Positions 1 to 9,967 are shown, counted from the first letter of the stretch. The stretch: DNA of 64,000 nt from CAVUXJ01 sp963814975 (GCA_963814975.1 CAWFFB010000014.1:186001-250000); one strand, 5' to 3'. The notes: a model not told the origin generated them from the letters alone. Translations and numbers: made by a program.

Positions 1-487
1 CGTACATCACCCGGATGCCCAGGCGTTCGGCGGCCGCGTAGTAGCTGTTCATCAGCGCCTTGCCGCCGCCGAGAAAAAACGCATTGGTACGGGCCAGATG
101 CAGCGTGCCCCGCAGGGAGGATTGAAAGCGAACGCCGAAGCGCCGCATCCAGTCGGGACAGCCCGCGGAGCCGCGAATGACGAGACGTGCCAGGCCTTCG
201 TCCGTGTTTCCCGTCACCCGCAGGAGGTCCGAGAAGAATTCGTCTTCGGCGTACGATTCGGTCAACAGCTGGTTGGGTCCGGCATGCATGCACCGGAGGT
301 TGCGCGTGTGGCGGCTGTTCCCGCCCCGGTAATGACGCGGCGCGCACTCCAGTACCACGACGCTGGCGCCCGCCTCGCGCGCGGTCAGCGCCGCGCACAA
401 TCCGGCATTGCCGCCGCCGAGCACCGCGACGTCATAGACCTCCTGCTCGTTGTTGACGACATGCATCCGGTCGATTGTACCTGTCAT
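1..487 (-). CDS. FAD-dependent tricarballylate dehydrogenase-like flavoprotein (TcuA family), C-terminus cut by window edge
   Basis: About 160 N-terminal residues are present. The N-terminus carries a Rossmann FAD-binding signature, GGGNAGLCAALTAREAG, followed by RGGNSRHTRNLRCMH, the pattern of fumarate-reductase/succinate-dehydrogenase-type flavoproteins and specifically of TcuA. TcuA oxidises tricarballylate to cis-aconitate in enterobacteria; substrate identity here is inferred. Start ATG at 487 (MTGTIDRMHV) or 466 (MHVVNNEQE); no clear Shine-Dalgarno decides. It lies 84 bp downstream of the DAO-cytochrome fusion on the same strand, so the two may be one operon. A tricarboxylate transporter of the Tct type lies a few kb away, which fits a tricarboxylate role but is not proof. 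Confidence 0.75.
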   Translation of the reverse strand, partial: MTGTIDRMHVVNNEQEVYDVAVLGGGNAGLCAALTAREAGASVVVLECAPRHYRGGNSRHTRNLRCMHAGPNQLLTESYAEDEFFSDLLRVTGNTDEGLARLVIRGSAGCPDWMRRFGVRFQSSLRGTLHLARTNAFFLGGGKALMNSYYAAAERLGIRVMY

Positions 488-571
488 CCGGCTTGCGCCC
501 GCCGGGGAGGCCATCGGTCGGTGACAAGCGCCCTGAATGGAACATTCGTCGTCAGTGGTTGGGTCAAACGT

Positions 572-2299
572 TCAGCGGCCAAGCCAGAGCGCGATGCGGA
601 TCAACTCGAGTTGTTTCGGATCGGCGCTGAGGCGCCGAGATCCGGCAGGCATGCCGTTCTGCTGGAGCAGATACGCCACGATGTCGGTATATTGGCCGCG
701 AGAGAGGCGTCCCGGGTCATCGCCGGGCATCGTGGCGCGGAGGTACTCGAACAACTCGAACGTCGTGCGGCCGCCCCAGCTAGATTGAAACGCTTCGCCG
801 CTGAGCCCGGCCGGAGTGTGGCAGGCGTTGCAGTATTTCCTATAGGCCTCCGCACCCTTACGGGCCTGCGTCTCGGTGTACACGCCGGTCAGGCTCGAAG
901 CTGTTGTGCCCACACTGTGCGGCGCCACCGTTTCGGACATCTTCAAGCTGAACGCCTCGGCCAGCGCGGCGTCGGCCTCCAGGTCCAGTACCCGCTTCGC
1001 GATGTACTCTCCCACGACGGGTCCGAACTTGAATCCCTCTGCGGAGCCACCCCCGGCCACCCATACATTCGCGAACTCCGGGTGCCGGTCGATGATGAAA
1101 TTGCGAGACGCGCTGAGCTCGTAATGGCAGGCGCGCGTCTCGAGCAGGGGCGCATCAGCGAGCAGCGGGAAATGTCCCTTTACAAACGCGCGCGCAAGCG
1201 TGTCCCTTTTGCGATCGAACGCCCGCGAGCTGGTGTCCGGATCTGTCGGAGTGTCGCCACGCGCTCGGACCCGGAAGCCCCGATTGTCCGGCGCGAGGGC
1301 GGGCCACCCGGTGACCCCGGGAAAATTGTAGCTGGGCAGATTCGGGAAGGTGAAGCGATCGTCGCCCGGAGGGGTTCCGAAGTAGTGAACGTGGCCAAGC
1401 GGTGTGCGGATCCGGGGCCCCATGAGAGCCGGAAAGGCCTTGGGAAACCACGGGCCCAACGCGAAGACGAATGAGTCGGCGGTGAGCCTGGCGGCCGGCC
1501 CGCTTGTCGTGATGTTCTGCAGGCGGTTCCCGATTCGATTTCCCAACGCGGCGTATCCCGTGAGAATCTCGCCGCCAGCCTGCCTGAAGGCCTCGGCCAC
1601 TACTTCACACGCCCGACGCGCGCGCACGACACCGGCCCGGGAGTCGTGCAGCACGACCGTGATGTCATGGAGGGCGAGCACGGGATACTCGCGGGCGACG
1701 TCCTCGGCCTTGAGAACCTCGAACGGAATTCCCAGCTTCTTCCACAGCTCCTGAGTCCGGTTCGTGAAGGGCTCCGGTTCGGCGCGAAAGATCATGTCCC
1801 CAGTGTTGAAAAACAGGCGCACTTTCATCTCCCGGCCCCACTCCGCGTCGAACTTGATCCAGCGGTCGATCGCCTGGCTGGCCCAGTTCACCCACAGCTC
1901 TGCCCAAATCCCCTTGTCGCCGTAGGAGGAGCGCACGCCGCGTGTCTCGTCCCCGGAAGTCGCACGCGAGTTTCCGGGACCGTACGCGTCCACCAGCTTG
2001 ACCGACGCGCCGAGCTGACGGAGGTAGTACGCCGTCCAGCCGCCGAACGCACCGGCCCCTACGACAATCACATCCGCCGCCTTCGCCGTGGGGCGCGGCA
2101 TCGGCTCTAGCCGGGGATTGGGCGCCGGCGCGTCGGCCCCAGGCGCCATGGTGCCCAACATCAGGCCCGCCTGGGCAGCGGCGAACGTCTTGAGGAAACT
2201 CCGGCGATCGAGAGTCACGGCGTCGCTGCCTGTTGCGGACCTCCGCCGACGACTGAATCCCGGGGCTGGGACCCTGGTCTCTCTTCGCATTGCTGCCAT
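572..2299 (-). CDS. Tat-exported DAO-family FAD oxidoreductase fused to a C-terminal cytochrome c domain
   Basis: The 575-residue protein starts with a twin-arginine signal (DRRSFLKTF, RR at 32-33) and a hydrophobic stretch. The dinucleotide motif GAGAFG is at 81-86, followed by GDETRGVRSSYGD, which matches the monomeric sarcosine oxidase family. The Cys of ACHYE (about residue 391) aligns with the Cys that covalently binds FAD in sarcosine oxidase, and FIIDRHPE and GGGSAEGFKFGP are the conserved C-terminal flavin motifs. A c-type heme site CNACH follows at 490-494 in a roughly 100-residue extension. The fusion suggests electrons go to the periplasmic heme, making this a dehydrogenase rather than an H2O2-producing oxidase (inference). 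The amine or amino-acid substrate is unknown. Confidence 0.85.
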   Translation of the reverse strand: MAAMRRETRVPAPGFSRRRRSATGSDAVTLDRRSFLKTFAAAQAGLMLGTMAPGADAPAPNPRLEPMPRPTAKAADVIVVGAGAFGGWTAYYLRQLGASVKLVDAYGPGNSRATSGDETRGVRSSYGDKGIWAELWVNWASQAIDRWIKFDAEWGREMKVRLFFNTGDMIFRAEPEPFTNRTQELWKKLGIPFEVLKAEDVAREYPVLALHDITVVLHDSRAGVVRARRACEVVAEAFRQAGGEILTGYAALGNRIGNRLQNITTSGPAARLTADSFVFALGPWFPKAFPALMGPRIRTPLGHVHYFGTPPGDDRFTFPNLPSYNFPGVTGWPALAPDNRGFRVRARGDTPTDPDTSSRAFDRKRDTLARAFVKGHFPLLADAPLLETRACHYELSASRNFIIDRHPEFANVWVAGGGSAEGFKFGPVVGEYIAKRVLDLEADAALAEAFSLKMSETVAPHSVGTTASSLTGVYTETQARKGAEAYRKYCNACHTPAGLSGEAFQSSWGGRTTFELFEYLRATMPGDDPGRLSRGQYTDIVAYLLQQNGMPAGSRRLSADPKQLELIRIALWLGR

Positions 2300-2467
2300 T
2301 TATCCTCAAGCATTCGGCAAAATCAAGGAGGCCGGCCTCTTGCCGAGGTCACCGCGATTCCGTGTGCCAACGCGAGCGCTGTTGACGTAAACTTCGACAG
2401 ACAAGCGAAGATTCAGAAGATGCGGTGCCAACCGGCACGGAACCATTTCACCAAGAGGGGGCCGAAA

Positions 2468-4145
2468 ATGCGGGTTCGAAATCTGCTGCTTTTCGGGACC
2501 GTTGTCGCATCGGCGTTCGTGTTTGCGGCCGGACCCTATTTCGTCGAGGCGCAGGCGCAAAGCGCCGCGAGTCTCACCGGCAAGGTCACTTCGGCCGAGG
2601 AAGGACCGATGGAAGGGGTCGTCGTCAGCGCCAAGAAGGACGATTCGACGATCACGGTCAGCGCGGTCAGCGACAAACAGGGGCACTTCAGCTTCCCGGC
2701 GTCGAGACTGGAGCCCGGTCGTTACACGCTCAAGGCGCGCGCCGTCGGGTACGATCTCGACGGGTCCAATGCGATCGACGTCGCGACGGGTAGGGTGGCC
2801 GAAGCCGACCTCAAGCTCAAGAAGACGCGCAATCTGTCCGCGCAGCTCACCAATGCCGAATGGCTGTTGAGCCTGCCTGGCACCGACGAACACAAGAAAT
2901 TTCTGCTCAATTGCAACGGCTGTCACACGCTGGAGCGCATCGTCAAATCGACGCACGACGCCGAGGAGTTCTTGCAGGTCTTCGAGCGGATGGGCACCTA
3001 CTATCCCGGTAGCACGCCAACGAAGCCGCAACGGCTCGTGGGCACTGCGCGGCGTATGGGTCCAACGCGCGGCGGAAACGCCGAGGCGGTCGCGAAGTGG
3101 CTGTCGACGGTCAATCTGAGTCAGCAGGAGACGCGGCAGTATCCGCTGAAAACCCTGCCGCGCCTGACCGGAAAATCGACGCAAGTCATCATTACGGAGT
3201 ACGACCTGCCGCGGCCCGAGACCCAGCCGCACGACGTGATCGTCGACGAGAAAGGGATGATCTGGTATGTCGACTTCGGCCAGATGTTCCTTGGCAGCAT
3301 GGACCCGAAGACCGGCAAGGTGACGGAATATCCGATCCCTGAAACGAAGAAGGGCTTCCCCGTCGGGGCGCTCGACCTCGAGGCCGACAAGCAGGGAAAC
3401 ATCTGGGTCGGCGCGATGTACCAGGCCAGCATCGCGAAATTCGACAAGAAGACCGCCACCTTCCAGTCGTGGTCGGTTCCCAAGGAATGGGACACCGATG
3501 CCGCACAACTCGGCCATCTCGCGGTGGGCAACTCAGCATGTGGACGGCAAGGTCTGGATCAAGAATTCCGACGGCACCAAGATCTACCGGCTGGATCTCG
3601 CGACCGGCAAGATGGAGGACCTCGGCGCTCCGAAGGATCCGGCCACCGGCAACCGCATCGGCACCTACGGCCTCCATTCGGATTCGAAGAACAACGTCTA
3701 TCTGCTGGACTTTGCGGCCGGCAACATCGGCAAGTTCGATGCGAAGACGAAGGCGTTTTCGGTCTATCCCACGCCGACGCCGATGTCGCGGCCGCGTCGC
3801 GGCAGGGTGGATGCGCAGGACCGTCTGTGGTTCGCCGAATACGGCGGCAATGCCATCGGCATGCTCGATCCAGTCAGCGGACGCATCCAGGAGTGGAAGG
3901 TGCCGACGCCCTGGAGCGCGCCCTATGATGCGGTCGCCGACAAGAACGGTGACGCCTGGACCGGTTCCATGCTGACAGACCGTATCGCGCGGCTCAACAC
4001 GAAGACTGGCCAATTTACCGAGTATCCTCTGCCGCGGTCGACCAACATCAGGCGCGTCTTCGTCGACGATACGACGAACCCCGGCACTCTTTGGGTCGGC
4101 AGCAACCATGGCGCCTCGATTGTCAAGGTGGAACCGCTCGAATAG
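2468..4145 (+). CDS. Exported virginiamycin B lyase-like beta-propeller with carboxypeptidase-regulatory and cytochrome c domains (frameshifted)
   Basis: Start ATG at 2468 is preceded by a purine-rich AAGAGGGGG. Order of parts: signal peptide (1-30), carboxypeptidase-regulatory-like Ig fold (about 34-117), heme c site CNGCH (149-153), then a Vgb/SMP-30-like propeller with repeated blades such as MIWYVDFG, NIWVGAMY, VWIKNSDG and LWFAEYGG. The reading frame changes once near 3520-3540: upstream it reads QLGHLAVG, downstream it resumes as TQHVDGKVWIKNSDG, and homology-like blade spacing is kept, so a one-base indel in the sequence is likely. True Vgb linearises streptogramins; proteins of this domain mix in soil bacteria are uncharacterised, so no antibiotic role is claimed. 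Divergent from the DAO-cytochrome gene. Confidence 0.8.
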
Positions 4146-4271
4146 GAGCCGCAAGGACGTGTGATTGGCGCGCTCCGAACCATGTGCCCGGCGGATGCCT
4201 GGTTCGTGAGCGCGTCATCCCTCTCTCTCGTGAACCCCCCTGCCACCGAGGGCCGTCTCGAGTTGCGCCCG

Positions 4272-5773
4272 TCATCCGGCGTTCGCATCCTTGGGGATCC
4301 ATCGCTCCATCAGGCGCGGCACGACGAGGACGGCCAGTGCGAGACCCAGCAGGACGGCGCTGATGGGACGGGTCAGAAACACGGAGAAGTCTCCTTCGCT
4401 GATGGCCAGGGCGCGGCGGAACTGCTGCTCCGACAGCGGACCCAGAATGAGGCCGATGACCGCGGGCACGAGCGGAATCGTCGCGCAGGCGCATCGCGCA
4501 GCCGACCGCTCCAACGATATACAGCACGACGAGATCGAGCACCGAGCGGTTGAGGCTGTACGCTCCGATCGATGCCAGGACCATAATCACGCCAAACAAC
4601 AACCGTCGCGGCACCAGCATGATCCGGGCCCACACGCTGGCGAGCGGCAGGTTCAGCACCAGCAGCATCACGTTGCCGATGTAGAGGCTCGCAATCAGCG
4701 TCCAGACGAGATCGGGACGCGAGGAGAACAGCAGCGGGCCCGGCTGCAGTCCGTACTGCTGGAAGGCGGCGAGCATGATCGCGGCGGTCGCCGACGAAGG
4801 AATCCCCAGCGTGAGGAGCGGAACGAGAACGCCCGCGGCGGCCGCGTTGTTCGCGGCTTCGGGGCCGGCCACGCCCTCGATCGCGCCGTGCCCGAACTGC
4901 TCGGGATGGTCGCTCAGCCGCTTCTCGACCATGTACGAGAGAAACGTCGGGATCACCGCGCCCGCCGCACGGCAGCACCCCGAGCGGAAAGCCGATCGCG
5001 GTGCCGCGGAGCCACGGCTTCCACGAGCGCTTCCAATCGTCGCGGCTCATCCCGGTGAAGTCGTGCAGCGTCAGGATCTCCACTTCATCCCGGCCATGAC
5101 GCCACGCCTGATAGATGGTCTCTCCCACGGCGAAGAGTCCGATGACGAGGATGACGACGTCGATGCCATCGAGCAGCTGCGGGATGCCGAACGACAGCCG
5201 CGCCTCGCCGGTCAGCTGGTCGATGCCAATCAGTCCGAGCGCCAGGCCCATGAAGAGACTGAACAACCCCCGGAGCACCGAGGCACCCAGCAACACCGAC
5301 ACGGTCGTGAACGCGAGGACTGTCAGCGCGAAGTATTCGGCGGGCCCGAAGCGCAGCGCAAAGGACGCCAGCACCGGGGCAAAAAACGTCAGCGCGATCG
5401 TGGCGAGCGTGCCTGCGACAAACGATCCAATCGCCGCCGTCGTGAGGGCTGCCGCCCCTCGTCCCTGACGCGCCATCATGTGTCCGTCGATCGCCGTGAC
5501 GATGGAGGACGTCTCGCCGGGTGTGTTGAGAAGAATACTGGTCGTCGAGCCGCCGTACATCGCGCCGGAATAGATGCCGGCAAACATGATGAAGGCGCTG
5601 GTGGGCTCGAGGTTGAACGTTACGGGAAGCAGCAGCGCAACGGTCAACGCCGGTCCGATGCCGGGAAGGACGCCCACTGCGGTGCCGAGCGTGACGCCGG
5701 CCAGCGCCCAGCCGAGATGCGCCAGCGTGATGGCGCTCGCAAAGCCTTGGCCGAGCGCCTGCAGGATGTCCAT
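4272..5773 (-). CDS. tctA: Tripartite tricarboxylate transporter large permease TctA (two frameshifts)
   Basis: The large membrane subunit of a TTT transporter, about 500 residues, with roughly 12 predicted helices. The N-terminus shows the family signature region GVLPGIGPALTVALLLPVTF and YGGSTTSILLNTPGE. Three frames join to give the whole protein: a long N-terminal frame to about 4960, then a middle frame (PTFLSYMVEKRLSDHPEQFG) to about 4490, and a short last frame ending LMERWIPKDANAG. Each junction needs a one-base change, so I treat it as sequence error, not a pseudogene. It lies 43 bp downstream of the TctC-TctB gene on the same strand. The ligand of such systems can be citrate, other carboxylates or unrelated acids. 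Confidence 0.88.
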
Positions 5774-5816
5774 GGTGATCTAGGCTGTTGAAGAACGCCG
5801 TTTCAGCAACAACCTG

Positions 5817-7167
5817 CTAGAGCCAGCGCGCGAGAAAGCCGGCGGGCAACGTCACGTTCAGGACGCGAACGAAGAGGAGGTACGAGCCGGTCGCGACGCC
5901 GACCGCGAACAGCGCATCGCGCGCCGGATGCCGCTCATCGAACGCCCGGGCCGTCAGCCAGAAGAGGACCGCCGAGGTGATGACGAATCCCGCGCGTTCC
6001 ATGAAGATCAGGTCGAGCACCACGCCGCCTGCCAGCAGCGCTGCGGGACGCCATCCCGGGCCTGCGTGCGGCTCGCTCGGCCTCCTCCCGGTTCTGAGGG
6101 CCGCGATCAGCGCGGCGCCGCCGAAGAGCAGGAGACCGATCAGCACGAACAGCGGATACACGTGGGCGGTGGCACGCGGCGCGGTGTTGCCCGGCCCCAA
6201 CCCGAGTTTGGTCAGGATCGCGCGCACCCGCGCGTCCTCGGCGTCCATGAAGCGGTCGAACTCTTCGCCGGCGAGGTAGCGATCGATCCAGCGATAGCGC
6301 TCCAGTGCTTCGCGCCATTCCGCCGATCGCACCATCGCTTCGGTCGTTGCCTTGACGCGCGCGAGGTCGCCCGCGCTGATTCCGGGCGGAGCGACCAGCG
6401 AGCGCCAATTCTCGAATTCGATGTCGACACCCTGCTCCCGAAGGGTCGGCGCGTCGAGGTGCGGCAGGCGTTCGGCGCTCGACAGCGCGAGCACGCGCAC
6501 CGTGCCCGCTTCGATCTGGGGCAGGAATTCCGCGAGACCGTTGATGCCCACCGAGACCTGCCCTCCAAGAATCGCCGACATCGCTTCGCCTCCGCCGGAG
6601 AAGGCGATGTAATTGACGCGTCGTGGCGACACTCCGACGGCGTCTGCGAACAGCCCGGCCAGGATCTGATCGGTGCCGCCCGCGGATCCGCCTCCCCACG
6701 AAATCGACTCGGGCCGTTCCCTGAACGCCTGGATCAGGTCCTTCAGCGATCGGAACGGTGATGCCGCCGGGAACCACGATCACCTCGTACTCGCCGGTCA
6801 GCCGGGCGATCGGCGTCACCTCGCGCAGGGTGACCGGCGAGCCATTCGTGACGATCGCGCTGACCATGATCAGCCCGGAGACCATCACCACGTCGCCCTG
6901 GCCGCGCTCCGCGCTGATGAACCGCGCGAGGCCAATCGTTCCCGCCGCACCCGGGATGTTTTCAACCGAGGTGGTGTGGACGAGCCCGGCACGTTGCAGC
7001 ACCTGCTGCATGACGCGGGCGGTTTGATCCCACCCCCCGCCCGGCGCGGCGGGTGCGATGATCCGGAGGTAAGGGTAGGCGGGTTGCGCGACTGCGGGCG
7101 CCGGCGCGGCGCCCACGATGAGTGCCGCAAGCGTACCCAGCGCGGCGGCGAGACGGTGCATCATCAT
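5817..7167 (-). CDS. TctC (Bug) solute-binding protein fused in frame to TctB small membrane subunit (one frameshift)
   Basis: The N-terminal part has a Sec signal peptide (AALIVGAAPAPAVAQ) and a Bug-family periplasmic receptor: RIIAPAAPGGGWDQTAR, VENIPGAAGTIG and, after a frameshift near 6767, WGGGSAGGTDQILAGL and NYIAFSGGGEAMSAILGG. The receptor would end around ILTKLGLG, but no stop occurs; the same frame continues through four hydrophobic segments typical of TctB (VYPLFVLIGLLLFGG; AALLAGGVVLDLIFM; FVITSAVLFWLTARAF; ALFAVGVATGSYLLFV). Normally TctC and TctB are separate proteins. With tctA directly downstream all three TTT parts are present. The fusion is seen in sequence, but given the error rate here a lost stop or boundary indel is possible. 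Confidence 0.82.
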
Positions 7168-7229
7168 TCGCTGGTCCTAGAACAGCCCGTGGTGAACGTC
7201 CCATGCTGCCTTCGGTGGGCACCTGCCGT

Positions 7230-7290
7230 CCCGCGGGGCTGCGTGGCTCCCCTTCAACTGCTCCCGGTATTCTCGGTCGTCCGCTTCGTT
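7230..7290. repeat. Divergent copy of a dispersed ~65 bp intergenic repeat
   Basis: The segment contains CTCCCGGTATTCTCGGTCGT, which parallels CTCCCGGTGTGCTCGGTCGT at 45463-45482 and CTCCCGGCATGCTCGGTCG at 54923-54941. Flanking similarity is weaker than between the other two copies. It lies in the 425 bp divergent gap between the tctC-tctB gene and the ThDP gene, a gap with no credible gene in it. Confidence 0.5.
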
Positions 7291-7457
7291 CGACAGCCTT
7301 CACCGCGAGGCGCCACCGCAAGCCTTGGCGGAGGGGCGCATCGCGCCTTGGCGCAGGCACGGCCTCTGCGCCGGTGGACGTCGGCCCTCTCTTCACGTCC
7401 TGCCGGGCTTTCCGCGTGCGAGCGAGGAGTCGCTCATTGTATCCTCATCACAACACA

Positions 7458-7570
7458 TGAATCGGATCATCTGATTATTGCGTATTTGGTCGGTAGGGCA
7501 GGAAAATCGGGTCATCTGGTTGTTGGGCCAATGCCGACTCCGTCAATCAATGATCAGATAACCAGATTCA
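7458..7570. repeat. Inverted and direct copies of an AT-rich word upstream of the ThDP enzyme gene
   Basis: TGAATCGGATCATCTGATT at 7458-7476 recurs as an imperfect inverted copy ending at 7570 (AATGATCAGATAACCAGATT from 7549), with a third, direct copy GTCATCTGGTTGTTGG at 7511-7526. The segment is much lower in GC than its surroundings and ends 22 bp before the ATG of the next gene. It could fold into a large imperfect hairpin or hold binding sites; which is unknown. Confidence 0.6.
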
Positions 7571-7592
7571 CCCTGTCCCTAGGGAGAGGCTG

Positions 7593-9560
7593 ATGGCACG
7601 ATCGAAGAAACCGACGCAGGCGGCGCCCACGTCGATGAAGCGTCGCCAATTCCTCCGGACCGGAGGGCTCGCTGGCGCGGCGGCGCTCGTGGCCCCGACC
7701 CAACTGGCCGGCGCCCAGCAGCCGACCGTGCGCCGCCGTCGCGCCCGGTCGCGCCGCCGGTCATGACGATGGCTGCGGAGGGGACCGCCCCGGCCGACGT
7801 CGAAGCCCTCACAACCGACAGCAGCGGATCCGACTTCATGGTGGACGTCATCAAGTCGCTCGGGTTCGAGTACATCAGCGCGAACCCGGGCTCCAGCTTC
7901 CGCGGCCTTCACGAATCGGTCGTCAACTACGGCGGCAATCAGAGGCCCGAGTTGCTGACCTGCTGTCACGAGGAATCGGCCGTCGCCATGGCCCATGGCT
8001 ATTTCAAGGTGGAAGGCAAGCCGATGGCTGTGATGGCCCACGGAACGGTCGGCCTGCAGCATGCCGCGATGGCCATCTACAACGCCTGGTGCGACCGCGT
8101 GCCGGTGTACATCATCCTCGGCAACTACAGCGACGCGGCGATTCGCCGTGGCGCCGATTGGTACCACGCCGCCCAGGACGTTGCGGCGATGGTGCGCGAC
8201 TACACGAAATGGGACGACACTCCATGGTCGCTCACGCACTTTGCGGAGTCGGCGGTCCGGGCATATAGGGTCGCGATGACGCCGCCGATGGCGCCAGTCG
8301 TTTTGGTCCTCGACGGCGGTCATGCAGGAGGATGGAATCGAAGACCGGGGGAAGCTGTCCGTGCCGAAGCTCACGATGCCTGTGCCACCCCAGGGTGATT
8401 CCGCGGCGGTCGCGGAGCTGGCACGTCTGCTGGTGGCGGCGGAGAATCCAGTGCTCGTGGCCGATCGGCTGGCTCGAACACCGGCCGGGATGCCGCTGCT
8501 CGTGGACCTGGCCGAAACGCTGCAGACGGCGGTCATCGACAAAGGCGGGAGGATGAATTTTCCCTCGCGCCATCCACTCAATCAGTCCGAGCGTGCGAAC
8601 GCCGCGATTGCGACGGCCGATGTCATCGTCGGCCTCGAGGTCACCGACTTCTGGGGAAGTGTCAACTCACTGCGCGATCAGCTGCAACCGGACGACCCGT
8701 CCGTTGACGAAGGCCGGCGCGAAACTGATCACCATTACGACCGGCGATCTCTACATCCGATCGAACTACCAGGACTTCCGGCGTCAGGCCGAGGTCGATC
8801 TCGCGATTGCCGCCGACGGCGAAGCGACACTCCCGGCGCTCATCGACGCGGTCAAACGGCTGGTCACCGGCGATCGGAAGGCGCGTGTTCCAAGAGCGTG
8901 GTGCGAAGCTGGCGGACGCAAGTCGCGCCGCATCCGATCGCGCACGCGCTTGCTGCCAGCTATGCCTGGGACGCGAGCCCGGTGAGCACCGCGCGCCTGT
9001 GCGCCGAGCTCTGGGGGCAAATCAAGCAGGAAGATTGGTCGCTCGTCTCGAGCTATTACAGCGACGGCGGCGGCTGGCCCAGGCGTCTGTGGGATTTCAA
9101 CAAGCCATATCACTGGCTCGGCGACGCCGGCGGCGGCGGGATCGGCTACGGCGCACCGGCTTCGGTGGGCGCGGCATTGGCGAACCGGCGGCACGGCCGG
9201 CTGTCGGTGGCGATTCAGACTGATGGCGACCTCATGTACGCGCCTGGGGTGCTGTGGACGGCAGCTCACCACCGAATCCCGCTGCTCAGCATCATGAACA
9301 ACAACCGGTCGTACCACATGGAGGTCATGCACGTGCAGCGCATGTGCAACCGGCGCAACCGCGGGATCGATCGCGGCGACATCGGCAGCACGCTCGGCGA
9401 TCCCAACATCGACTACGCCAAGCTCGCCCAAAGCCTGGGCGTGCACGCCGAGGGGCCGATCACGAACCCGAAGGACCTGGGACCGGCGATTACCCGAGCT
9501 CTGGCTGTCGTGAAGCGGGGCGAGCCGGCGCTGGTCGATGTGGTCACCCAGGTCCGCTGA
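7593..9560 (+). CDS. Tat-exported thiamine-diphosphate-dependent enzyme (acetolactate synthase/benzoylformate decarboxylase superfamily), several frameshifts
   Basis: ATG at 7593 follows AGGGAGAGG. The N-terminus is a twin-arginine signal (MKRRQFLRTGG, then a hydrophobic AGAAALVAPTQLAGAQ). The body is a ThDP enzyme: pyrimidine-binding domain with SANPGSSFRGLHESVVNYGG and the Glu in CCHEESAVAMAHGY, a central domain (ENPVLVADRLARTPAGMPLL), and a PP domain with GGGIGYGAPASVGAALA and the cofactor motif TDGDLM followed by NNN. The frame changes near 7735, 8320, 8695, 8885 and 8955; all are one-base shifts and the pieces run in order. A cytochrome c gene starts 12 bp downstream, so the product may be an oxidising 2-oxoacid decarboxylase linked to heme (inference). 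Export of a ThDP enzyme is unusual. Confidence 0.82.
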
Positions 9561-9571
9561 GGGGCGATGAC

Positions 9572-9967
9572 ATGAAGATGACACAGCGGCGGCTGGTCGC
9601 GATCGGCCTCCTCAGCGCGGCGCTCTCGGCGGGTTCCGCTGCTGCGCAGCCCAAGACCGCACCTGCTCAGGAAACATCTGCCGCGGCGCCGGCCGGCAAC
9701 GCCGAGAAGGGCAGGGCGTTCTTTCGGAAGGCAGGCTGTTATCAGTGCCACAGCGAGCAGGCGCAAGGCGGCGCCCAGGGACCTCGCCTCGGGCCGAACC
9801 CGATTGCCTTTCAAGCCTTTGCACGGTACGTGCGGGCACCCAGAGGAGAAATGCCGCCCTACACGGTGAAGGTGATGTCCGATCAGGATGTGGCGGACGT
9901 GTACGCATTCCTGCGGGCGCTGCCGCCCGCTCCTCCGCTCAGCAGTCTTCCGCTGCTCCAACCCTAG
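9572..9967 (+). CDS. Small exported c-type cytochrome
   Basis: A 131-residue protein with a Sec signal peptide (LLSAALSAGSAAAQ) and one heme c site, GCYQCH, around residue 53, followed by GPRLGPNP and an acceptable axial-Met region (GEMPPYTVKVMSDQDVADVY), the layout of class I cytochrome c. It is 12 bp behind the ThDP enzyme with GGGGCGATGAC between, so translation is probably coupled and the two should work as an enzyme and electron acceptor pair. The proline-rich tail (PPAPPLSSLPLLQP) has no assigned role. Confidence 0.85.
   Translation: MKMTQRRLVAIGLLSAALSAGSAAAQPKTAPAQETSAAAPAGNAEKGRAFFRKAGCYQCHSEQAQGGAQGPRLGPNPIAFQAFARYVRAPRGEMPPYTVKVMSDQDVADVYAFLRALPPAPPLSSLPLLQP

Noticed and set aside
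98..1474. Plus-strand open frame of 458 codons across the first two genes
   Set aside because: It is antisense to two well-supported flavoprotein genes; residues are Arg/Gly-rich with no family, which is usual for shadow frames in high-GC DNA.
2468..4145. Antibiotic resistance gene (virginiamycin B lyase)
   Set aside because: Only the propeller fold matches; the added cytochrome c and regulatory domains make a resistance role unsupported.
4775..5791. Plus-strand frame rich in Arg, Asp and Gln
   Set aside because: Shadow of the tctA gene, which has clear membrane helices and TTT motifs on the minus strand.
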